A stretch of DNA of 64,000 nt from Streptomyces purpureus (GTDB lineage: Bacteria > Actinomycetota > Actinomycetes > Streptomycetales > Streptomycetaceae). The stretch spans positions 62,001-126,000 of the forward strand of contig NZ_BMQQ01000020.1 of the NCBI RefSeq assembly GCF_014648195.1, in the 5' to 3' direction. A program made the position numbers and the translations under genes. The notes under the pieces were generated by a model. It had not been told where the DNA came from, ran no database searches, and saw only the letters and a program-made list of their open reading frames with translations. Positions 51,145 through 60,076 of the stretch are shown here, piece after piece (position 1 is the stretch's first letter; every line of letters starts with the position of its first letter).

Positions 51145-53589
51145 GTGGCCGGAAACCAGGCGGACAGCATCCGTGAACAGGCCGTGGAGAGCGCGCTCGG
51201 CAAGCTCGATCTCGACACCAAGGCACGCCTGCTCGGCGGCCGCGACATGTGGTCGCTGACCGCGCTCCCCGAGATCGGACTCGCCCCGCTCGTCATGTCC
51301 GACGGGCCCATCGGGGTGCGCGGCGTCCGCTGGACCGCCGACGACCCCTCCATCGCGCTCCCGTCCCCGACCGCGCTCGCCGCCACCTGGGACCCGGAGC
51401 TCGCCCGCCGGGCCGGCCGTCTCCTCGCCCAGGAGGCCCGGCGCAAGGGCGTCCACGTCCTCCTGGCGCCGACCGTGAACCTCCACCGCTCCCCGCTCGG
51501 CGGCCGCCACTTCGAGGCGTACAGCGAGGACCCCCTGCTCACCGGCGAGATCGGCACCGGCTACGTCCTGGGCGTCCAGGACGGCGGCGTCGGCACCACC
51601 GTCAAGCACTTCGTCGCCAACGACGCCGAGACCGACCGGTTCACCGTCGACAACGCCATCGACGCCCGGCCGCTGCGCGAGGTCTACCTCGCCCCCTTCG
51701 AGGCGATCGTCAAGAACGCCCGGCCCTGGGGCATCATGACCGCCTACAACCAGGTCAACGGCGTCACCATGACCGAGCACCGCCACCTCGTCCAGGAGGT
51801 CCTGCGCGGCGAGTGGGGCTTCGACGGCGTCAACGTCTCCGACTGGATGGCCGCCCGCTCCACCACCGGCTGCATCGAGGGCGGCCTCGACCTCGCCATG
51901 CCCGGCCCGGTGACCGTGTACGGCGAGGCGCTCGCCGCCGCCGTCCGCGCCGGCCAGGTCGACGAGTCCGCCGTCGACGCCGCCGTACGCAACGTGCTGC
52001 GCCTGGCCGCCCGCGTCGGCGCCCTGGACGGCGCCCCGCCCGTCGTCACCGAACTCCCCGCCCCCCTCGACGGCGTTGCGCTGGCCCGCGAGATCGCCCA
52101 CCGCGGCTTCGTCCTCGTACGCAACGAACGCTCGGCGCTGCCCCTCAAGCCCGGCAGCGTGGCCCTGACCGGCGCGGCCGCCCGCGACGCCCGCGTCCTC
52201 GGCGGCGGCTCCGCCCAGGTCTTCCCCGACCATGTCGTCCCGCCGCTCGACGGGCTCACCGCCGCGATGCCCGAGGGAAGCCTCAGCTACACCGTCGGCG
52301 CCGACCCCAGCGACGACCTCACCCCCGCCGACCAGGGCTTCACCCTCAAGGCCGTCTGCCGCGGCTTCGACGGCGAGATCCTCGGCGAAGGCAGCCTGCC
52401 GAGCGGCCAGGTCCAGTGGATCGGCGACGACCTGCCCGCCGGAGTCACCCACGACACCCTGGCCTCCATCGAGATCACCGGCACCTTCACCCCGCGCGAG
52501 AGCGGCGAACACGCCTTCGGCACCCGGGGCCTCGGCGCGTTCACCCTCACCGTCGACGGCCGCACGCTCTACGAAGGCGTGCAGGTGATGGGCGCCGAGA
52601 CCGACCCCTTCGAGGCCTTCTTCGGCGCGCCGATCGAACGCGGCCGGGTCGAGCTCACCGCCGGCCGGACCGTCGAGGTGTCCCTGAACCATCCGCTCGA
52701 CCGGGAGTTCGTGGCACCGCTGCCGGCCGTCATGTTCTCCCTCGTCCACCTCGCCCCGCGCCGCGATCCCGACGAACTGATCGCCGAGGCCGTCGAGGCC
52801 GCCCGCGCCGCCGACACCGCCGTCGTCGTGGTCGCCACCACCGAACGGGTCGAGTCCGAGGGCTTCGACCGGCGCGACCTCGCCCTGCCCGGCCGCCAGG
52901 ACGACCTCGTCGCCGCCGTGGCCGCCGCCAACCCCAACACCGTCGTCGTCGTCAACGCCGGCTCCCCGGTCGAGATGCCCTGGCGCGACGACGTCGCCGC
53001 GATCCTGCTCAGCTGGTTCCCCGGCCAGGAGGGCGGCGCCGCCCTCGCCGACGTCCTCACCGGCGCCGAGGAGCCCGGCGGCCGGCTGCCCACCACCTGG
53101 CCGGTCCGCCTCGCCGACGCCCCCGTCACCGAGGTCACCCCCACCGACGGCACCCTCGCCTACACCGAGGGCGTGTTCATCGGCCACGGCGCCTGGGACC
53201 GGGCCGAGACGGCCCCCGCGTACGCCTTCGGCCACGGCCTCGGCTACACGAACTGGTCGTACGACACGCTGGAAGTCACCTCGGACTCCGCCAAGGTCAC
53301 CCTCACCAACACCGGCACCCGCCCGGGCCGCGAGACCGTCCAGATCTACCTCGCCCCCACCCACGACACCGCCGCCCGCCCGCCCCGCCTCCTGGCCGGC
53401 TTCGCCCAGGCCCAGGCCGCCCCCGGCGAGAGCGTCGAGGTGGAGATCCCCCTGGCGCGCCGCGCCTTCGAGATCTGGGACGAACAGACCGGCGCCTGGA
53501 CCTTCGTCCCCGGTACGTACGAGGTCAGGGCCGCGCACTCCCTCGCCGACGAACGCCTCACGGCCACCATGGAGTGCAGCGGTCCCTGA
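51145..53589 (+). CDS. GH3 family beta-glucosidase with PA14 domain
   Basis: The 814-aa protein has the GH3 catalytic (beta/alpha)8 domain with KHFVANDAETDR, NVSDWMAARS (the nucleophile is the Asp of SDW), a PA14-like insert (about 395-540, PRESGEHAFGTRGLGAFTLTVDG), the GH3 C-terminal domain (WFPGQEGGAALADVL) and a fibronectin type III end (TNTGTRPGRETVQIYL). It has no signal peptide, so it likely acts on imported glycosides. GTG at 51145 has GAGGAGG 8 bp upstream; the ATG at 51100 would add 15 residues and lacks such a site. Confidence 0.92.
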   Translation: MAGNQADSIREQAVESALGKLDLDTKARLLGGRDMWSLTALPEIGLAPLVMSDGPIGVRGVRWTADDPSIALPSPTALAATWDPELARRAGRLLAQEARRKGVHVLLAPTVNLHRSPLGGRHFEAYSEDPLLTGEIGTGYVLGVQDGGVGTTVKHFVANDAETDRFTVDNAIDARPLREVYLAPFEAIVKNARPWGIMTAYNQVNGVTMTEHRHLVQEVLRGEWGFDGVNVSDWMAARSTTGCIEGGLDLAMPGPVTVYGEALAAAVRAGQVDESAVDAAVRNVLRLAARVGALDGAPPVVTELPAPLDGVALAREIAHRGFVLVRNERSALPLKPGSVALTGAAARDARVLGGGSAQVFPDHVVPPLDGLTAAMPEGSLSYTVGADPSDDLTPADQGFTLKAVCRGFDGEILGEGSLPSGQVQWIGDDLPAGVTHDTLASIEITGTFTPRESGEHAFGTRGLGAFTLTVDGRTLYEGVQVMGAETDPFEAFFGAPIERGRVELTAGRTVEVSLNHPLDREFVAPLPAVMFSLVHLAPRRDPDELIAEAVEAARAADTAVVVVATTERVESEGFDRRDLALPGRQDDLVAAVAAANPNTVVVVNAGSPVEMPWRDDVAAILLSWFPGQEGGAALADVLTGAEEPGGRLPTTWPVRLADAPVTEVTPTDGTLAYTEGVFIGHGAWDRAETAPAYAFGHGLGYTNWSYDTLEVTSDSAKVTLTNTGTRPGRETVQIYLAPTHDTAARPPRLLAGFAQAQAAPGESVEVEIPLARRAFEIWDEQTGAWTFVPGTYEVRAAHSLADERLTATMECSGP

Positions 53590-53604
53590 CAGCCGCCCCG
53601 AGCC

Positions 53605-54519
53605 TCAGCGCGTACCGAACGCGTACGTCGTCTCCGACGCGTACACCTCACCGGGGCGCAGCACCGTCGAGGGGAACTCCGGGCGGTTCGGGGAGTCGGG
53701 GAAGTGCTGGGTCTCCAGGGCGACACCGGTCAGGCCGGGGTCCGCGTAGACCTGGAGCCCCGGCTCGGTGGTCGACACCGTCAGCGTCCGGCCGGTGGCG
53801 GGCGCGTACAGCTCGGCGGCCGGACTCCCGGGGTCCAGGACGAAGTTGTGGTCGAGCGGGCCGTCGAGGGGGCGGCCGGTGCGGAAGTCGAGCCGGCCCG
53901 CCACCGGCGCCAGTTCGCCGGTCGGCACCCCCGTGCTGTCCGTGGGCGTCCAGCGGGCGGCCGCCACCCGCAGCTCGTGCGGCCCGCCCAGGTCCCAGTA
54001 CGTGTGGTTGGTCAGCGCCACCACCGTCGGCGCGTCGGTCACCGCCTGGTAGGCGATCCGCAGCGCCCCGGCCGCGTCCAGCGTGTACGTCACGGAGACC
54101 TCCAGGCGGCCGGGGAAGCCCTCCTCGCCGTCCGGGCTCACCCGGGAGAGCCGTACGCCGTGCTCGACCGGCTCCGCGTCCCACACCCGCTTGTCGAAGC
54201 CGCGCGGGCCGCCGTGCAGGCTGTTCGGCCCGGCGTTGCGGGTGAGCTGGTACGTGCGGCCGTCCAGGGCGAACGAGCCGCCCCCGATCCGGTTCGCGTA
54301 CCGGCCCACCAGCGCCCCGAAGTACGGGTCCGGGTTCTTCAGATAGCCCGTCAGCTCCTGGAAGCCGAGCGCCACATGGGAGACCTTGCCGTCCCGGTCC
54401 GGCGTCCGTACGGACTGCACCACACCGCCGTACGTCAGGACCCGTACGCGGGTGCCGCCCCGCTCGACCGTCCAGCGGTGCACGACCGTGCCGTCGTCCA
54501 GCTTCCCGAAGAATTCCAT
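53605..54519 (-). CDS. galM: Aldose 1-epimerase
   Basis: The 304-aa mutarotase has NSLHGGPRGFDKRVW with one catalytic His, ALTNHTYWDLGG with the second, and VALETQHFPDSPN with the catalytic Glu. It interconverts alpha and beta anomers of aldoses. I chose ATG 54519; a GTG at 54525 would add MI. It is convergent with the GH3 beta-glucosidase, whose products it could handle, and follows the GDSL gene by 16 bp. Confidence 0.92.
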   Translation of the reverse strand: MEFFGKLDDGTVVHRWTVERGGTRVRVLTYGGVVQSVRTPDRDGKVSHVALGFQELTGYLKNPDPYFGALVGRYANRIGGGSFALDGRTYQLTRNAGPNSLHGGPRGFDKRVWDAEPVEHGVRLSRVSPDGEEGFPGRLEVSVTYTLDAAGALRIAYQAVTDAPTVVALTNHTYWDLGGPHELRVAAARWTPTDSTGVPTGELAPVAGRLDFRTGRPLDGPLDHNFVLDPGSPAAELYAPATGRTLTVSTTEPGLQVYADPGLTGVALETQHFPDSPNRPEFPSTVLRPGEVYASETTYAFGTR

Positions 54520-54535
54520 GATCACCGACTCTACG

Positions 54536-55459
54536 TCAGGCGCGCGGCGGGGCGGGCGGCTCGGCGGACGTCACCTGACGGTAGGCGATCTCCGCCAGCC
54601 GCCGCTGGCCGTCCTTGCTCGGATGGAAGAAGTCCAGCGGGCTCAACTGCCCCGTGCCGAAGGAGAAACCGAAGACCGCGCCGCCGTCGTAGCGGCAGCG
54701 GGTGTCCCGCGCGCAGACCTCCTTCAGCGCCTCGTTGTACGCCACCACCCGCTCGCGCACGAGGGAGCGCCGGTGCTCGGCGGTGTGGCTCAGGTCGTCG
54801 GGGTCCGCGAGCATCGAGGCGCAGATCCCCAGCTTCCAGATCTCCTTGCCGAGCGGATTGTCCTTCCCCGCCGACCACAGCCGCTTCAGGTCCGGCACGC
54901 TCGCCACATACACCTGCGCCTTCGGCGCCCCGGCGCGCAGCGTGTCCATGGCCGCCTGGAAGTCGGCCTTGAACCGCGTGACCGGCGTCATCAGTTCGGT
55001 GCTGTCCCGGCAGGCGTCGTTGGCGCCCACCATCACCGTCACCAACTCCGGCTTCTCGGCCGCCGCCTGCTCCATCTGCGCGGGCAGATCGTCCATCCGG
55101 GCGCCGCTGCGGGCCAGGTTCCAGCTGCGCTCGGCTGCCCCCGGCGCGCCGAGCAGCCGCAGGGCGAGGCTGTTCACCCCGGTGTCCGTCCCGGTCGCCC
55201 AGGAGACCTCGGGGCAGTCGGCCAGCAGCGTGCAGGCGTCGAAGCCGCGGGTGATGGAGTCCCCGACGGCGGCGATCGAGGCGGGGGAGGGGTCCCACAC
55301 AGGGGTGGGCCGCGGTGAGGCCGGGCGCGGCTCGGTCCTGCTCGCCGCGTCGGCGCCGCCGGCGCTGCAGCCGGACAGCGCGGTCAGGCAGAACAGCACC
55401 CCCGCGGCGAGCGTGGCGGCGGCCCGCGGCCGCCGTCGGTCCGGTCGGCTCTCTCGCAT
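54536..55459 (-). CDS. SGNH/GDSL hydrolase lipoprotein
   Basis: The 307-aa protein has a lipobox LSGC (Cys about 31) after a hydrophobic signal and an SGNH hydrolase domain: AVGDSITRG with the Ser, a Gly in NLARSGARMDD, VMVGANDAC with the Asn, and DFFHPSKDG with Asp and His. It is expected to be a cell-surface esterase or lipase. It lies upstream of galM in the same direction. Confidence 0.88.
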   Translation of the reverse strand: MRESRPDRRRPRAAATLAAGVLFCLTALSGCSAGGADAASRTEPRPASPRPTPVWDPSPASIAAVGDSITRGFDACTLLADCPEVSWATGTDTGVNSLALRLLGAPGAAERSWNLARSGARMDDLPAQMEQAAAEKPELVTVMVGANDACRDSTELMTPVTRFKADFQAAMDTLRAGAPKAQVYVASVPDLKRLWSAGKDNPLGKEIWKLGICASMLADPDDLSHTAEHRRSLVRERVVAYNEALKEVCARDTRCRYDGGAVFGFSFGTGQLSPLDFFHPSKDGQRRLAEIAYRQVTSAEPPAPPRA

Positions 55460-55730
55460 CCCCTGGCCCCTCCCTCAGGTCTGTCCGGGCGTCCTGGCGA
55501 GTGAAAGCTTCGTGTCCCTGGGCCCCCGGAGCGGCCGTACGTCACCCCAAGGGCGGTGCGGCACGGTAGCTTTTCCCCCGTCGAACCAGAGGCGCCTTTG
55601 CCAACCGGCTCCGGTAAATTACATCACGTCACATGCTGTCCCTTTTGCGAGGGTTTGTGGAGTTTTACTCCCGATGCTGTTTACTGAGGCCGCTGGGAAA
55701 GGCGAACCTCGTCCCACACTGGAGGTCCCG

Positions 55731-56225
55731 GTGACGACACGTGGAGTCCTGTACGTACACTCCGCACCGCGCGCGCTGTGCCCACATGTCGAATGGGCGG
55801 TGGCGGGCGTCCTCGGTGCGCGGGTCCAGCTCGACTGGATCCGCCAGCCGGCCGCCCCGGGCACCTGGAGAGCCGAGTTCTCCTGGCGGGGCGAGTCGGG
55901 CACCGCCTCCAAACTGGCCTCGGCGCTGCGCGGCTGGCAGATGCTCCGCTTCGAGGTCACCGCCGAGCCGTGCCAGGCCGCGGAGGGCGAGCGCTACAGC
56001 GCCACCCCCGACCTCGGCATCTTCCACGCGGTCACCGGCATCCACGGCGACATCCTCGTCCCCGAGGACCGGCTGCGCGCCGCGCTGGCCCGCTCGGCGC
56101 AGGGCGAGACGGCCCTGGAGGCGGAGATCGCCAAGCTCCTGGGCAAGCCCTGGGACGACGAACTGGAACCCTTCCGCTACGCGGGCGAGGGCGCCCCGGT
56201 GCGCTGGCTCCACCAGGTGGTCTGA
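55731..56225 (+). CDS. DUF3145 family protein
   Basis: The 164-aa actinobacterial protein starts MTTRGVLYVHSAPRALCPHVEWA, the family hallmark, and has LDWIRQPAAPGTWRAEFSW and ends PVRWLHQVV. Function unknown. The GTG at 55731 follows GGAGG. A terminator follows 6 bp after the stop. The 271-bp upstream gap has AT-rich segments (55615-55690) likely to hold its promoter. Confidence 0.88.
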   Translation: MTTRGVLYVHSAPRALCPHVEWAVAGVLGARVQLDWIRQPAAPGTWRAEFSWRGESGTASKLASALRGWQMLRFEVTAEPCQAAEGERYSATPDLGIFHAVTGIHGDILVPEDRLRAALARSAQGETALEAEIAKLLGKPWDDELEPFRYAGEGAPVRWLHQVV

Positions 56226-56231
56226 GCCGGG

Positions 56232-56277
56232 ACACACAGCGGCCCGCACCGGGAATCCGGTGCGGGCCGCTGTGTGT
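56232..56277. terminator. Long perfect terminator hairpin
   Basis: A 21-bp perfect stem, from ACACACAGCGG to CCGCTGTGTGT, with a GAAT loop (56253-56256). It lies between DUF3145 and the convergent fabF. Confidence 0.93.
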
Positions 56278-56381
56278 GGCCTCTCCCTCGTGCGTCCCTC
56301 GCACTGCCCGGCCCTGGGGGGCCGGACAGGCTTCGGGTCGCTGCGCCGGACTCCGCCCGGCGGCCGGGGCTGAGGCCCGAG

Positions 56382-57668
56382 TCAGACCGTACGGAAGGCG
56401 AGAACCACGTTGTGGCCGCCGAAGCCGAACGAGTTGTTGATCGCGGCGATCGTGCCCTGCGGCAGCTCACGCGGCTCGTCGCGGACGATGTCCGCGTCGA
56501 CCGTCTCGTCGAGCTCGTCGATGTTGATGGTCGGCGGGGCGACCCGGTGGTGCAGCGCCAGGACCGTCGCGACGGTCTCGATACCGCCCGCGCCGCCCAG
56601 CAGGTGACCTGTCATCGACTTGGTCGCCGAGATCGCCACATGGTCGAGGTCGTCGCCGAGCACCTTGCGCAGCGCCTTCACCTCGGCGACGTCACCCTGC
56701 GGGGTGGACGTGGCATGGGCGTTGAGGTGGACGACCTCGGCCGGCTTCAGGTCGGTGGTGTCCAGCAGGTTCTGCATGGCGGCGGCGATACCGCGGCCCG
56801 TGGGCTCCGGCTGAGCGATGTGGTGGCTGTCGGCCGACAGGCCCTGGCCCAGCACCTCGCAGTAGACCCGCGCGCCACGCCGGGCGGCGTGCTCGGCCGA
56901 CTCCAGGACGACGACACCGGCGCCCTCACCGAGGACGAAGCCGTCACGGCCCGTGTCGTACGGACGGGAGGCCTTGGTGGGCTCGTCGTTGTTCTTGGAC
57001 ATCGCCATCATGTTGGCGAACGCCGCGATGGGCAGCGGGTGGATGGCCGCCTCGGTACCGCCGGCGACGACCACGTCGGCCCGGCCGGTACGGATCATCT
57101 CGACGGCGTAGCCGATCGCCTCGGCACCCGACGCGCACGCGGAGACCGGGGTGTGCACGCCCGCGCGGGCGTTCACCTCCAGGCCGACGTTGGCGGAGGG
57201 GCCGTTGGGCATCAGCATCGGCACGGTGTGCGGGGAGACGCGGCGTACGCCCTTCTCCTTCAGCACGTCGTACTGGTCGAGCAGGGTGGTGACACCGCCG
57301 ATGCCGGAGGCGATGACGGAGCCGAGCCGCTCGGGCACGACCGTGGAGCCCGACGCGTCAGCGTCTGATGTCACAGTGCCGGCGGGGCCGGTGAAGCCCG
57401 CGTCGGCCCAGGCCTCGCGGGCCGCGATCAGCGCGAACTGCGCGGAACGGTCCAGCTTGCGGGCGAGCGGGCGGGGAAGCACGTCCTCGGGGTCGACCGC
57501 GGCGAGCGCGGCGATGCGGACGGGCAGTTCGGCGAAGCGTTCGCCTTCGAGGGGCCGGACGCCGGAGCGCCCCGCCAGCAGACCTTCCCAGGTCGAAGCG
57601 GTGTCGCCACCCAGCGGTGTGGTTGCGCCGATACCGGTGACGACCACGGTGCGATTGGTCGAGCTCAC
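56382..57668 (-). CDS. fabF: 3-oxoacyl-ACP synthase II (KAS II)
   Basis: The 428-aa condensing enzyme has the catalytic Cys178 (VSACASGAEA), His in NAHATSTPQGD, Lys in SATKSMTGHLLGG and the second His in the same motif, plus INNSFGFGGHNV. It elongates acyl-ACP with malonyl-ACP. It contains an extra segment SDADASGSTVVPERL near 101-115. The GTG at 57668 has GGAG upstream. Last gene of fabD-fabH-acpP-fabF. Confidence 0.96.
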   Translation of the reverse strand: MSSTNRTVVVTGIGATTPLGGDTASTWEGLLAGRSGVRPLEGERFAELPVRIAALAAVDPEDVLPRPLARKLDRSAQFALIAAREAWADAGFTGPAGTVTSDADASGSTVVPERLGSVIASGIGGVTTLLDQYDVLKEKGVRRVSPHTVPMLMPNGPSANVGLEVNARAGVHTPVSACASGAEAIGYAVEMIRTGRADVVVAGGTEAAIHPLPIAAFANMMAMSKNNDEPTKASRPYDTGRDGFVLGEGAGVVVLESAEHAARRGARVYCEVLGQGLSADSHHIAQPEPTGRGIAAAMQNLLDTTDLKPAEVVHLNAHATSTPQGDVAEVKALRKVLGDDLDHVAISATKSMTGHLLGGAGGIETVATVLALHHRVAPPTINIDELDETVDADIVRDEPRELPQGTIAAINNSFGFGGHNVVLAFRTV

Positions 57669-57730
57669 AGGAATTTTCTCCACGTGTGTGATGGTCGAAT
57701 GCCGGCGCCACCGCTGGGTGGCGGACCGCA

Positions 57731-57979
57731 TCAGCCCTGGTGCTTCAGGATGTAGTTGGCGGCGTCGCCAACGGTCTTGAGGTTCTTGACGTCCTCGTCG
57801 GGGATCTTGACGTCGAAGCGCTCCTCGGCGGCGACAACGACCTCGACCATGGACAGCGAGTCGACGTCCAGGTCGTCGGTGAAGGACTTGTCGGTCTCGA
57901 CGTCCTCGACCGGGATACCGGCGATCTCGTTCACGATCTCCGCGAGACCGGCGACGATCTCTTCCTGAGTGGCGGCCAT
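57731..57979 (-). CDS. acpP: Acyl carrier protein
   Basis: The 82-aa acidic protein has the phosphopantetheine site DVDSLSMVEVV with Ser41. It carries acyl intermediates of fatty acid synthesis. AAGGAG lies before the ATG at 57979. It is between fabH and fabF. Confidence 0.97.
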   Translation of the reverse strand: MAATQEEIVAGLAEIVNEIAGIPVEDVETDKSFTDDLDVDSLSMVEVVVAAEERFDVKIPDEDVKNLKTVGDAANYILKHQG

Positions 57980-58046
57980 GTTGGCGCTCCTTCGATGTGT
58001 ATCAGAGGGTGTAACGGCGTTTCCGTCCGGAAGATCCGTACGGTGC

Positions 58047-59051
58047 CTAGGGGAGGGTAACGACCGTCGCGGCGTAGACGAGACCCGCCCCGAAGCCGAT
58101 GACGAGTGCGGTGTCGCCACTCTTCGCCTGGCCGGTCGCCAGAAGCCGCTCCATCGCGAGCGGAATCGAGGCGGCCGACGTGTTGCCGGTGGTCTCCACG
58201 TCACGGGCGACCGTGACGTGCTCCGGCAGTTTCAGAGTCTTCACCATCGAGTCGATGATCCGCATGTTCGCCTGGTGCGGGATGAAGACGTCCAGGTCGT
58301 CCGCGGTGATACCGGCGGCGTCCAGGGCTTGCTGGGCGACCTTCGCCATCTCGAAGACGGCCCAGCGGAAGACCGCCTGACCCTCCTGCGTGATGGCCGG
58401 GAACTTCTCGACCTGGCCGCCGTCACGGTAGTCCGTCCACGGCACGGTCTGCTTGATGGTCTCGGACTTGTCGCCCTCCGAACCCCACACCGTGGGGCCG
58501 ATCTGCGGCTCCTTCGCGGGGCCGACGACGACCGCGCCCGCGCCGTCGCCGAACAGGAAGGCCGTCGCGCGGTCCTCCAGGTCGGTCAGGTCGCTGAGCC
58601 GCTCAACGCCGATGACGAGGACGTACTCCGCCGAGCCTTCGACGACCATGCCCTTGGCGAGGGTCAGGCCGTAGCCGAAGCCCGCGCAGCCCGCCGAGAT
58701 GTCGAACGCGGCCGGCTTGTTGGCGCCGAGCTTGTCCGCGATCTCGGTGGCGACGGCCGGGGTCTGCTTGAAGTGCGAGACGGTGGAGACGATCACACCG
58801 CCGATCTGCTCCGGGGTGATCCCGGCGTCGGCGATGGCCTTGCCGGCCGCCTCGACGGACATCGCGGCCACGGTCTCCTCGTCGGAGGCCCAGTGGCGGG
58901 TGGCGATGCCGGAGCGGGAGCGGATCCACTCGTCCGAGGAGTCGATCGTCTCGAGGATCACCTCGTTCGGCACGACCCGGGTCGGACGGTAGCCGCCGAC
59001 ACCCATGATCCGCGCGTACGGGGCGCCCTGGCTGGGCTTGATCTTCGACAT
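58047..59051 (-). CDS. fabH: 3-oxoacyl-ACP synthase III
   Basis: The 334-aa KAS III has Cys122 (ISAGCAGFGYG), His in IPHQANMRIID and Asn in GNTSAASIP. It starts fatty acid synthesis by condensing short acyl-CoA with malonyl-ACP; in Streptomyces it accepts branched starters. Start ATG at 59051. fabD lies 15 bp upstream. Confidence 0.96.
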   Translation of the reverse strand: MSKIKPSQGAPYARIMGVGGYRPTRVVPNEVILETIDSSDEWIRSRSGIATRHWASDEETVAAMSVEAAGKAIADAGITPEQIGGVIVSTVSHFKQTPAVATEIADKLGANKPAAFDISAGCAGFGYGLTLAKGMVVEGSAEYVLVIGVERLSDLTDLEDRATAFLFGDGAGAVVVGPAKEPQIGPTVWGSEGDKSETIKQTVPWTDYRDGGQVEKFPAITQEGQAVFRWAVFEMAKVAQQALDAAGITADDLDVFIPHQANMRIIDSMVKTLKLPEHVTVARDVETTGNTSAASIPLAMERLLATGQAKSGDTALVIGFGAGLVYAATVVTLP

Positions 59052-59066
59052 GCTGACGGCTCCTTG

Positions 59067-59987
59067 TCAGGCCTGGGTGGCGTGCTCGGTGAGCAGCGTG
59101 CGGGCCGCCTCGAGGTCGTCGGGGGTCTTCAGCGCGAGGGTGGCGACACCCGGCAGGGCGCGCTTGGCGAGACCGGTGAGGGTGCCGCCGGGGCACACCT
59201 CGACGAGGGCGGTCACACCGAGCTGCTGGAAGGTCTCCATGCACAGGTCCCAGCGGACCGGGTTGGCGACCTGGCCGACCAGGCGGGCGACGACCTCGGC
59301 GCCCGTCGCGACGGTCTGCCCGTCCTTGTTGGAGACGTACGGCACGGCCGGGTCGGCGACGGAGAGGCCCTTGGCGGCCTCCTCCAGCGTGGCGACCGCG
59401 GGGGCCATGTGGTGCGTGTGGAAGGCGCCGGCGACCTTGAGCGCCACGACCCGGCGGACGCCCTCGGGCTTGTCCGCCTCCAGCGCGGCGAGCTGCTCCA
59501 TGGTGCCGGCGGCGACGATCTGGCCGGCGCCGTTGACGTTGGCCGGGGTCAGCCCCAGCCTCTCCAGGTGCGGCACGGTCACCTCGGGCTCGCCGCCGAG
59601 CAGCGCCGACATGCCGGTCTCGGTGACGGCGGCGGCCTCGGCCATCGCCAGTCCGCGGGTCCGTACGAACTTCAGCGCGGCGGTCTCGTCGAGGACACCC
59701 GCGAACGCGGCCGCGGTGATCTCTCCGACGCTGTGACCGGCGACAGCGCCGGGGTTTACGTCACCCAGTGCCGAGGCGGACAGCAGTCCGGCCGCGACGA
59801 GCAGCGGCTGCGCGACGGCGGTGTCGCGGATCTCGTCCGCGTCGGCCTTCGTGCCGTAGTGGGCGAGGTCGAGCCCGATGGCCTCGGACCACGCGGCGAC
59901 GCGGTCGGCGGCACCGGGGAGGTCGAGCCAGGGGGTCAGGAAGCCGGGCGTCTGAGCGCCTTGGCCGGGAGCGACGAGTACGAGCAC
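59067..59987 (-). CDS. fabD: Malonyl-CoA:ACP transacylase
   Basis: The 306-aa acyltransferase has the nucleophile motif GHSVGE (Ser near 86), VAPGQGAQTPGFL at the N terminus, GAFHTHHM with the catalytic His, and VNGAGQIVAAG. It matches Streptomyces FabD from its first residues (MLVLVAPGQG), so I chose the GTG at 59987 over the one at 59993. First gene of the cluster. The region between it and fasR holds a TTGT/ACAA dyad. Confidence 0.95.
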   Translation of the reverse strand: MLVLVAPGQGAQTPGFLTPWLDLPGAADRVAAWSEAIGLDLAHYGTKADADEIRDTAVAQPLLVAAGLLSASALGDVNPGAVAGHSVGEITAAAFAGVLDETAALKFVRTRGLAMAEAAAVTETGMSALLGGEPEVTVPHLERLGLTPANVNGAGQIVAAGTMEQLAALEADKPEGVRRVVALKVAGAFHTHHMAPAVATLEEAAKGLSVADPAVPYVSNKDGQTVATGAEVVARLVGQVANPVRWDLCMETFQQLGVTALVEVCPGGTLTGLAKRALPGVATLALKTPDDLEAARTLLTEHATQA

Positions 59988-60056
59988 CCTCACACTCTCT
60001 CTTGTGGACGGGCCCGGACGCCCGTGGGGACAGGGACGAAGAACCGTCAGGGGAAT

Positions 60057-60073
60057 TGTTGGTGTTCGACAAA
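60057..60073. promoter_or_regulatory. Possible FasR site upstream of fabD
   Basis: TTGT-N9-ACAA lies in the 89-bp gap between fasR and fabD, where FasR of S. coelicolor is known to act. Only short arms are seen. Confidence 0.35.
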
Positions 60074-60076
60074 AGT

